Below, piece after piece: positions 1 through 8,301 of a stretch of DNA of 64,000 nt (within the stretch, counting starts at the first letter, position 1; each line of letters opens with the position of its first letter). The translations under genes were made by a program, and so were the position numbers. The notes below the pieces were generated by a model. That model saw nothing but the letters and a program-made list of their open reading frames with translations. It did not search any database and was not told the origin of the DNA. The stretch is from Tenebrio molitor (taxonomy: Eukaryota; Arthropoda; Insecta; Coleoptera; Tenebrionidae), in the NCBI RefSeq assembly GCF_963966145.1, contig NC_091049.1, positions 25,916,001-25,980,000 of the forward strand. The letters are read 5' to 3'.

Positions 1-1189
1 TGTAGTATACTATTACTATTACATGAGCAAGTACAGAATAAGTAAAGAATAAAAATCGTTACTTGCGAGTACATAATATAATCCTATACTTTATCTATAG
101 CAAATTTTTTTGACTAATAAACCGATAATATTCAATTATTCACCGAAGGGACACAAGATGAAACCAACCGTTTCATTGTAATTTTACCTTAAAAATATTT
201 TACCGTAAGGGTCATTTTTGTCTCATTCATAATTCTTGACAAATCAGGTAGAAACTCCGAACTAAAATTCATTCCCTCATCTGCAGGGAGTAAATGCAGA
301 TTTAATCGTAATACTTTGGGAAAATACAACTACACAACCCTGTATTTGGTGAATATTATAGTTTTATTAGTCGGACCTTCAAAGTCAGAAAAATGTCCTA
401 TACGATCAAATTGTAGGTATATTATGTACCTACAAAAAAATACTAAAACAAATTCTTAGCTCAATATTTTTAATTTTTTAAAATTTAATGTTCCTTTTGT
501 TAAAAAAAAATCGGGAGAATTACAAAGGAAAGTCTGAAAATTAGGGCAAACTTCAAAAATTATAATTTTTGTATGCCCTCTCGATCATAACTGACGACAT
601 ATTTAATTGATTTTTTTTTGTTCGGTTTGTTCCCGGGATGGAAATAACTCAATTGAAAAAATGTTTTTGGAAAATTTGGAGAAAAATCTGGAAAAACGCA
701 TTCCAGCCTAAATTAAAATTACATCCGTTTTTACTTTTCTGTTGTTTCGCGATCTGTCCAACAAATGTAATTATTTTATTTCTATACCAATTTATTTCGC
801 TATCGGATTGTTCACTTGAACATCGATCTTGCAATCGAAATGTAAATAAAACACCTTGAGATTCATTGTTATTTCAAATTTAATGGAAGAAAATAAATCA
901 TCATCACAAACTAATTTACTGAAATTTGGATTGGACAAGACAACGTCTGTCGGGTCAGCTAATAAATAATAAAATGGAATGAAACAACAGTTTGCAGTGC
1001 AGCCAATTCAGATTTGGCATTGTAGGACTTGTCTTTCCAACACAAAATTTTATCTCCGTATTTAGGTACGGAACAGGACAGGATCGTAATCCTCTACCCT
1101 CTACTGAGCGTCTGTGACTAATTCAAGGTACCTGCGTCTCTCGGTTTGTTTGACCCGTTTGACCAAAATATAAATTTGTAAATAGAGGA
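1..1189. other. AT-rich stretch, no gene recognised
   Basis: This stretch holds only short open frames. The longest (638-859, + strand) is hydrophobic and low in complexity and resembles nothing I know. No repeat structure or RNA gene could be supported. Confidence 0.5.
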
Positions 1190-2092
1190 CCCACTGCACA
1201 TCAACTAGGAAATTTCTTTTAGGTAAACGCGAGCCTTAAGAAAAGAGCCTTGATGAAAACTTTATTCCATCGCGCTGAAACCATTTGTGATGAAGACAGT
1301 AAAGAACGGGAATTGAAACATATTAAGTGGGCGCTGAAATCCGACAAAGACATTCGATTTGCAAGAAAAGTTAGACAACACACCGAACAACAAAGTTACC
1401 AGAAATTTGCTTGCCTCCCATATGTACAAGGAGTAACGGATCGTATTAGAAAAATTTTGGGGAAGAGAAACATTGGAACCAGGTTTACGACGGAAAAGAA
1501 AATCTCTCAGATCCTTCCAACACCTAAGGATAAACTCCCCCTGTTCCAATCTGAAGGGATTTACAAAGCAGAATGCCTTTGCGGGAAATGCTACATCGGA
1601 CAAACTGGACGTTCAATAGAATGTCGATTAAAAGAACACAGTAGGGCCATCAAGCAGTATGACAAGGAGAAATCAGCATTGGCGGAACATAAATTCGAAG
1701 ATGGAGACCACACGTTCGACCTTGAAAAAAACAGTAGTTCTGGCTAAAACAACTAAATACCATCAAAGATTAATAAGGGAAGCAATCGAGATTAGAAAAA
1801 ATCCAAATAATTTCAACAGAGACCAAGGTGTTGAGCTTTCTAGCACGAGGAATTCCGTTATTCGACCATGTACGCCCACTAACTTCACTCACCGAGCCAC
1901 GCCTACCACCCCCACCACCAATCCCACGGGGACCACTCCCACCACTAACCATATAAATAGTCCAACACGGAATAGACCTAACCAGTTTACTTACAAGCTC
2001 CGAAGAAGATAGCAGCATGGCTATTGAAACGTCAGATAATCGGAAGAAAGAAAACTCCGAGTGGTTTAAACGAAATGAATATGTTTTCACCT
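1190..2092 (+). mobile_element. Penelope-like element, C-terminal fragment with GIY-YIG endonuclease
   Basis: An open frame at 1250-1747 carries a GIY-YIG nuclease signature: EGIYKAECLCGKCYIGQTGR followed by the R-L-K-E-H segment. This is the C-terminal endonuclease of Penelope-like retroelements. The stretch before it (KTLFHRA...ICDE) resembles the linker between reverse transcriptase and endonuclease. After an A7 tract near 1727 the homology continues in another frame (TVVLAKTTKYHQRLIREAIE, up to 2012), so the copy has a one-base frameshift. The RT core is missing upstream, so it is a 5'-truncated, inactive copy. Exact ends were not determined. Confidence 0.75.
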
Positions 2093-2149
2093 AGTCCTGC
2101 ACACGTACAAATCTGATTATGTGATAATAAAAACGTTTCTCACACTCGA

Positions 2150-2990
2150 TAATTATGTACAAAAATTAAGGGTTGTGCCCGCGTGGCGACAAAAAAAGAA
2201 AAAAGGAAAACTCTCGAAAAGTAGATTGAATTAAAAAACTAAATTAAAAAAAAAAAGGGGGGAGAGCCGAAAGTGAAGCCCGATATCGTCCTCGACGCTA
2301 TTGTTCTACGCCGCCCACGATCGGCGGGACCGTTCCCTCGGGCCTCACCTCGTTTCCAGAAAAAAAGCTAAATTCAAAATAGAAAAGGAAGTCGCGCGGC
2401 GGACGCGGACACAAAAGATAAAGAAATGAAACAAACAGGAGCTCTTATAAAAAAAAAACTGTTATCGCTCTGACCGGCCGTTTGCAGGCGAGGTCACCAG
2501 CAGAACGATAACTCGAATCCGAAAAAAAAAAACCTATCTGTCTGAAACGACGCGCTGTCTTCGTGAAAACTAAAAAACTTTTTTTTTACACCCTGGCCTT
2601 GATCGTCACGGGGCGGTCGACGTCTCTGGAGACCTGGACGTTCCTCGGGGACTTCCTCGGGTCCACGGTGGACGACGAAATCCAGGCGTGGAATTTGACT
2701 CCGCACTCCGGCGTTCGGTTCTCCGCGAACCTTCCGTCGGGGATCCGCTCCTCGGCGTCTGGGTTTGGCCTTCCTGGACTCTTCTTCCAGCCTCACCCTC
2801 TTCGGACCCTCGACGTCTCCACACCCTTTTCTCGCCGTTTCAGCCCCTTTCACAATCCCGCACTCGTACAAATCTGACCTTTCTGACCAAAGACCAAAGA
2901 CCAAAAAGCCCTTCCCCGCACTCTTCCCTGTCTTTTATAGCTTCGCCCCTCTCAATTCGGGTTATTATTATTTTTGGCGGAAAACGTCGT
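2150..2990 (-). other. GC-rich block of unknown origin with minus-strand TATA box
   Basis: This block is far richer in GC than its surroundings. Read on the minus strand it has a TATA-like CTATAAAAGA at 2933-2942, followed by purine-rich transcript-like sequence. Overlapping open frames on both strands (for example 2494-2904 minus) are Arg/Gly/Pro-rich and look like by-products of base composition. An LTR or a retroelement promoter is the most likely explanation, but I could not find paired ends with a target duplication. Confidence 0.35.
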
Positions 2991-2997
2991 TCGCACG

Positions 2998-3453
2998 ATG
3001 ATCGAATTATTGACAAAACTTGCATTTTTTTTAAATGTAACAGTACCTATCAATAAAAAAATTCAAACAATTTTTAATTCGTACACAGGCCGTACTTTTA
3101 TATTTTACGATAATTATTATTATTATGTTGAATGGAATGAATGCACTATGAAACCAAAACAACACGGAATTATTAATGAACTATTTCCTGGTGTTTCAAC
3201 TTATGTAAATGATGTCTTTCGCTATAGAAATGGTATATTGTATTTTTTTAAAAAGAAAGATAACAAAGCGATTTTATATGAATTTGATCAATTTTCAAAT
3301 ATGTTAATAAAAGCTGCTCCATTTGATTTTAGTACTTTCAATATTCATTGTCCCATTCTAGGTATTTTGGAACAACTGAAAACATTATTAAATAAACTGG
3401 CTTCTTATAGTTTAAAGCTGATTAAAATTATATTATATGGAAAAAATATTTAA
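2998..3453 (+). CDS. Hemopexin-repeat-like protein, probably from a viral or mobile element
   Basis: The frame opens at ATG 2998 and encodes about 151 residues. The middle has the pattern of a hemopexin blade: FPGVSTYVNDVFRYRNGILY, then FFKK and YEFDQF. This matches the 'PG..VDAVFRY.DG..YFFK....YEFD' repeat of matrix metalloproteinases. No signal peptide or protease domain is visible. The next gene-like region, on the opposite strand (3488-4148), looks like Polinton/adintovirus material, so this ORF may belong to the same insertion. It is AT-rich like its neighbours and unlike the FAS genes. I see a hemopexin-like repeat; the origin is inference. Confidence 0.4.
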   Translation: MIELLTKLAFFLNVTVPINKKIQTIFNSYTGRTFIFYDNYYYYVEWNECTMKPKQHGIINELFPGVSTYVNDVFRYRNGILYFFKKKDNKAILYEFDQFSNMLIKAAPFDFSTFNIHCPILGILEQLKTLLNKLASYSLKLIKIILYGKNI

Positions 3454-3487
3454 TTCAGCAGAATTAACAAGCTCTTCAAGATAACTT

Positions 3488-3916
3488 TCAAAACAACATT
3501 GTTTTTATCAACTCTATCTTGTTTTTATCAATGTATCTTACTACAGTTTTAATGTCAGATATGGATTTATCACTCTTCAATTTCAAAAAAATAAGACAGA
3601 GATGACCACACATGTTTGATAATTTGGGCTGTATTCTTTTTTTATTAAATACAACTACTTTGTTTCTAAATAAATTATTGGTTTTTATAAGATATTTTTT
3701 TATTTCTTCCAGACTTTTTTGACCACAAGGATCAAAATAAATTACAGTATCATTTCTAATTATATAACATGTGGCATGATGATACATAGACAAGACTGCA
3801 CACTCATGTTTTGTAAAAGTTTTTGGTAAAGAATATTCAAAATCATCTCTAAAATTGTTAATTTTCAATTTCTTTGCTTTTCTTAGAGTAACTAAAATTT
3901 CTATCCGCTGGAACAA
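3488..3916 (-). pseudogene. Adenain-like cysteine protease fragment (Polinton/adintovirus type)
   Basis: This minus-strand frame of 142 codons contains a DTVIYFDPCG segment, then a QPKLSNMCGHLCLIFLKLK segment. In adenovirus-type (C5/C48-like) proteases of Polinton/Maverick elements, the equivalent YFDxFG and CGxxCLxF motifs carry the substrate pocket and the catalytic cysteine. The His-containing N-terminal part is not in this frame, so it is a fragment. The overlapping minus frame at 3858-4148 would lie just upstream. The assignment rests on motif likeness only. Confidence 0.5.
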
Positions 3917-4148
3917 TAAAAAATTTGTTCAGCTGTTGTTTGGATAGTTTTATTACACAACAAGTGATTGTTGTTTTTTTATGGCTCTTTTTACTTTTGC
4001 TTAATTTTTTTTTATTTAATTGACCTGTGTGATGTTCTTTAATATCAACATTATAATGATATTTAGTAATTTTAAGCGTTATACCCTTAGTATTTTTCCA
4101 GGCATCTATAGCCATTTTTTCTTGATTTTTTGTTAATTCTATTTGCAT
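3858..4148 (-). pseudogene. Polinton-like small virion-protein-type fragment
   Basis: This is a lysine-rich minus-strand frame of 96 codons starting MQIELTKNQEKMAIDAWKNT. The 'LTKNQ..KI..A.K...GV.L..S' start resembles N-termini of small virion-associated proteins in Polinton-like elements. A similar N-terminus (SPNQINKLQSCKEK) occurs in the minus-strand relic at 18200-18685. Its 3' end overlaps the protease-like frame in a different phase, which suggests a frameshift or fusion break. The function is uncertain. Confidence 0.35.
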
Positions 4149-4455
4149 TTTATTGACTTTTTTTACTTGTACCTTAATTCATTAATAAATATAGTTTTTA
4201 CATCAATTTTACAAAAAGAGTGTTTTATCCCGTCGAAAAAATCTATCAATTTTCTTTTAAAATCGTTGTCTAGATGAGTTTGTATAGCATGCCTTCTACC
4301 TTAAAAAACAAATTTTTCTGAAGGGGCCTTATTAGTAGTCAACACTTATATATTATGATTTAATTTTGTTGTACGCAAACAGGAAACAAGGGTCAGACAT
4401 GAATAAAATGCAATCATAATTTTTTATTATCATTTGTAATTTGTACTCGCATATA
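4149..4455. repeat. Duplicated FAS 5'-flank sequence
   Basis: Sequence from about 4170 to 4455 recurs with small changes at 20885-21270, interrupted there by a MITE. Part of it also recurs near 36660-36780 and 55370-55460. It is the outer part of the flank duplicated together with each FAS gene. No ORF is present. Confidence 0.6.
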
Positions 4456-5513
4456 CAGGATCGTTAAAAAGTATGGAAACAGCTAAATATTTTTAGAACG
4501 GTTTAGCAGAGCTCGTTGAAATTTGGAGCACAGTTAGAAGTATTTAAATTATATCATCTGAGATTATTTCCTATTTTCTAACATCATTTATTTTGAAGAT
4601 ATGTACAAGACTAACTTGACTTTTTTTAAATGGCACGGGGGGTCACACATGGGTAGCTTATTTTGGTAGAATCTTTACAAAAAATGATCGAACTGATAAG
4701 TTTGAAAAAATATAAAATTTAGTTACTCTCGTGTCAAAAATTACTCCCTAGAATTCGACTTTTAGGGAAATAACGTTTTTCACGTTGTGTGTAACTAGAA
4801 TTTTTAAAAGTAATTTTGAATTTTTAAGGTTGATTACTATGAATTGAGAAATTAAGTCCAACTAAATATCCCCCCAGTAACCAAAATTGATTGTGAAACG
4901 AAAAAACATCCATCACTTAGCGGGAAATACAGCCATATGCAACTGTTACAAGGAATTCGCTACCTTACGGTTACGATATCTTTTGTTTGTAACCAGAAAC
5001 CACATAGTCTCCAACCTAACCTAATTTATGGCAACCTAGTAACGAATATCCCTAAATCATCGGAAATAATTTTTTTTTTGACAAGATTATAGACTTGGAA
5101 ATGTGTTAAATCACTGAATTTACAAAAAATACTCTTTTCAAAAGTATTAAATTTGACTCACCCTGCTAATTAAAAAAAATCAAGTCAGCCTTGTACAGTG
5201 GCGGCCAAAATAAAGTAGGACAAGTCTTATTAAGAAATTTAGCCAAAATTGAGTTTTGTAAACCGGGATTACTATAATAAATAAATAAATATTTTCATAG
5301 TAACCATAGAAAGGGCAAACAAATTTACATTAGCGAAAAAACATTGTCCTACTTTATTTTGGCCGCCACTGTATCTTCAAAATAAATGTTAGAAAATTGA
5401 AAAAAATTTCAGATGATAGAATATAAACATCTCTAACTGTGCGTCTAATTTCAACGAGCTCTGCTAAATAGTTCTGAAAATATTTAGTTGTATTCATAAT
5501 TTTTAGCGACCTG
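4456..5513. mobile_element. Fold-back (palindromic) DNA element, about 1.06 kb
   Basis: The left arm begins CAGGATCGTTAAAAAGTATG and continues to GCAGAGCTCGTTGAAATTTG. The same sequence returns inverted at about 5447-5513. The element is flanked by TA on both sides. Partial copies lie near 21270-21500, 36780-37294 and 55480-55985. It has no coding capacity and contains a nested MITE at 5196-5371. Confidence 0.7.
5196..5371. mobile_element. Nested Tc1/mariner-type MITE, 176 bp
   Basis: The termini are CAGTGGCGGCCAAAATAAAG and its inverted copy ending GGCCGCCACTG. TA lies at both edges (5194-5195 and 5372-5373), the target duplication typical of the Tc1/mariner superfamily. It sits inside the fold-back element 4456-5513. 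Confidence 0.85.
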
Positions 5514-5853
5514 TATTATTTCGCAATAACAACATCTAAAATTAATAGGACAAGGCACGTGAAGAATTCTTAATTGTTTGTAGAGGACATACGATTGGCA
5601 AGTTTTGAATGTATTGGTTGGAAAACTACAGAAAATTGCATAAATATGTATTACGACTCAAAAAGTGCAGACAACCTTGCTTATTTAATTTCTTAAATTT
5701 ATGCCCCCCTTTCACTCACTTTGCCATATAAATTAAGCAAAAAAGCAGAATTCGAGCAAATTGGTTTTGTTTTATTCGGATAAGCAGGGTAAGTGGTCAA
5801 GCCATTCATTGAATGATTTGTTGTTTGTAACATTTAATCACTACCTTAATATA

Positions 5854-6765
5854 CAGTGAGTGGCAAAAGTATGGAATAAATTCATTAAAAATTAAACAAA
5901 ATTTTTTTCAAAAAAATCTTTGGACGAGTCGATTTTAGTTTGTAAAAATACATATTTTAATACAAAATAAAATTCCAGGCAGTCATTTGTTTTCGAGTTA
6001 TGACGTCATCGACAGTTTTTTTAAATGGAAACCTCCTATTTTTTTTCTTGATTCTGATAGCCTTTTTAATTGTCTAAACACCAGTATAAAAATTTTGTTA
6101 TCTTACATAAGAAAATTTTTGAGAAAAAAAAATAATAAAGTTGGAAAAAATAAATTTTATAACGAACAAAAGCAAGTCAAAAACTGTGTTACTAAGTACT
6201 TAAAATTATGGAATTAAATGTTCGAATTGCCATCTCCCAGCTTGTTGACAATAAGCAAGTTTATGAAGAAATTCCCCCTGTTTTAGTTTTATTTATCGCA
6301 TCCAATCAAAATGAAAATTTCTATACGTTGTGTTTCTGTTAAATGAGTCATTTTCGAAAACGTTTTGTAAAACAAATAACACATACGAATGAAACTGACA
6401 GTAACATTTGACTGTTTGATTTACCTAATTGATTTTGTGACTTGTTTTTGTTCATTATAAAATTTATTTTTTCCAAATGTATTATTTTTTTTTTCTCAAA
6501 AATTTCCTTATGTAAGATAACAAAATTTTTACATTGTCATTTAGACAATTAAAAGGGCTATTAGAATCAAGAAAAAAAAATAGGGGATTTCTATTCAAAA
6601 AAACTATCGATGACGTCATAACTCGAAAACAAATGACTGCTTGGAATTTTATTTTGTATTAAAATATGTATTTTTATAAATTAAAATCGACCTGTTGAAA
6701 GATTTTTTTGAAAGAAATTTTGTTTAATTTTTAATGAATTTATTTCATACTTTTGCCGCTCACTG
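5854..6765. mobile_element. Long-hairpin mariner-type MITE, 912 bp
   Basis: The ends CAGTGAGTGGCAAAAGTATG and CATACTTTTGCCGCTCACTG are inverted copies flanked by TA. The inversion is not limited to the tips. Landmarks such as the TGACGTCAT block (near 6000 and 6610) and the TTGTTATCTTACATAAG block (near 6100 and 6515) return in mirrored order, so almost the whole element folds into a hairpin with arms of roughly 400 bp. The 5987-6217 open frame lies in one arm and is not a gene. Confidence 0.85.
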
Positions 6766-6771
6766 TATATA

Positions 6772-6942
6772 CAGAGTGATTTACGAGGAATAATGAGCCC
6801 GACGGAATAGAAAATGCAACCCACAATACATTGCAACAAAAAGCCGGACATCGAAGCGGTAAATGTCCGGGTTTTTCTCCTGATGAATGGCGGGTTGCAT
6901 TTTCTATTCCGTCGGGCTCATTATTCCTCGTAAATCATCCTG
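6772..6942. mobile_element. Palindromic MITE, 171 bp
   Basis: The arms run from CAGAGTGATTTACGAGGAAT to a central region and back as ATTCCTCGTAAATCATCCTG, about 50 bp each. TA flanks both sides. It abuts the neighbouring MITEs with only a few TATA bases between them. Confidence 0.85.
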
Positions 6943-6948
6943 TATATA

Positions 6949-7417
6949 CAATGTGTAACAGAAAAAAGTACATTAATTTTAACTGGTAATAGAACTCGTC
7001 AAAAGGAACAACTTTTCTATCTACTATTTTGCCGAAAAACGATGTTTAATTCCAAAAAAAAATGGGAGAGATTTTTCACTAAAATAACCCTACGCCACTA
7101 AATACTGCAATGGCTAATTGAGATCAGCGCTAATATGAAAAAAACGTCCATTTTCATCCAGAAAACGTGTTTCTGCGTTAAAATCGAAATTCAAAGAAAT
7201 CTACCCGTATAGCAAAAAATCCACTTCGTAAGAATCTGGTTGTTTCACGTTTTTAGGTAGCTTAGTTTTGGAGATATGAACGGTTTTAGGAAAATCTTTC
7301 CTATTTTTTTAAGCCACTACGCAACGTTTTTCGCTAAAATGGCAGCGAAAAAAGTTGTTCCTTTTGATGAGTTCTATTACCAGTTAAAATTAATGTACTA
7401 ATTTCAGAAACACCCTG
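6949..7417. mobile_element. Palindromic MITE, about 470 bp
   Basis: The arms share TTAATTTTAACTGGTAATAG and AAAGGAACAACTTTT in inverted order, and the element ends in CAGAAACACCCTG/TA. A short member of the same family lies at 55990-56132. Confidence 0.8.
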
Positions 7418-7425
7418 TATATATA

Positions 7426-7786
7426 CAGGGTTATTCTAAATGATTGTAGTCGAAGTAGGCCATGCCCATGTTATTACATTTTTGCCGCTTTCATGTGAAC
7501 TGTCAGTTTTGTCGCTGTTACTGTAATTTTTTAGGTGAAAAGTGCGGTGATGAGATTTTTATTTATTTTTGTTAAATTAACGATTGAATCCAGAAAATAT
7601 TGAGTTATTTTGCAATCAATTATAAAAGTATTGAGTTGTTTTGCACCCAATTTAACTCCCGTGTGTGAACGGTGTGTACTCACTTATTCACATCATTTTG
7701 TTGTTTTTTTTATGTGGAGCGGCAACCATAAATTTTACATTCAGTTTTCACGCCTACTTCGACTACAATCATTTAGAATAACCCTG
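7426..7786. mobile_element. Palindromic MITE, 361 bp
   Basis: The termini are CAGGGTTATTCTAAATGATT and its inverse AATCATTTAGAATAACCCTG. The subterminal GTAGTCGAAGTAGGC is also inverted. TA flanks the element. The small open frame at 7610-7813 is part of it. Confidence 0.85.
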
Positions 7787-7913
7787 TATAATTTTGTATC
7801 TACTTTTGTTTGACTAATAATAATAATAATAGTATTTTTATGCATTTATGACAATTCTGATGCAAAATATTATGAATTTTTACTTACAAAAAAGAAATCT
7901 AACTTATCTTCTT

Positions 7914-8066
7914 TCTTCAGTTGTCTCGTAATAAATCCCAAACATAGTCATCCATGATATCATTGTCTCATTTACTCCAACACCGTCTTTCCATCTTGGC
8001 TGTGTCTTGGTGAAACCTTTCACCATATTTTTTACTGAAGAAGTTTTCTATCAGTTCTACGCCATA
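7914..8066 (-). pseudogene. Decayed coding relic upstream of FAS copy 1
   Basis: Read on the minus strand in one frame it gives FFSKKYGERFHQDTAKMERR, a stop, then DNDIMDDYVWDLLRDN and another stop. This resembles the 'FHQD..ME.RYQG.W...MMADYCW.L.RD' stretch of a multicopy arthropod protein family of unknown function, known to me only by recall. Matching relics lie upstream of copies 2 (about 22295-22445) and 3 (about 38225-38370), so the relic predates the duplications. Confidence 0.45.
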
Positions 8067-8301
8067 GTATGCAGATACAGATGAAGCTTTAGGGAATTCT
8101 TCATGATATTTCACTTTTTTAATTAACTTTCTTGCGAATATTTGTTTTAACTATTCTCCTTCATTTTTAAGCATTTTATACAAGTACTCGTACATATTTT
8201 ACGACATTTAATAATAACTCTTGAAATTCGTAATAGTTGGTAATAAGTTGTCATTTTGCTTTCCAAAGATTTTAACAGTGTTGTCAGTTAAGAATCGAGC
8301 T
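8035..8301 (+). promoter_or_regulatory. Conserved 5' flank of FAS copy 1 (candidate promoter/5'UTR)
   Basis: About 265 bp before the start codon are nearly identical in all four FAS copies. The shared block includes GATACAGATGAAGC, CTCGTACATATTTTACG and TTTTAACRGTGTTGTCAG just before the start. No clear TATA box is seen. The TTGTCAG 13 bases before the coding start could be a splice acceptor for a non-coding first exon. Confidence 0.45.

Noticed and set aside
638..859. 73-codon ORF near the left end
   Set aside because: Low complexity and hydrophobic, with no motif or context; probably chance in AT-rich DNA.
2494..2904. 136-codon minus-strand ORF
   Set aside because: Arg/Gly/Pro-rich, in a GC-rich tract where several frames are open at once; no recognisable domain.
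8221..8301. Extension of FAS copy 1 upstream of ATG 8302
   Set aside because: The frame is open to 8221 but has no ATG and is shared flank sequence; MPEMDASQ at 8302 is the first ATG, and the equivalent ATG is used in all copies.
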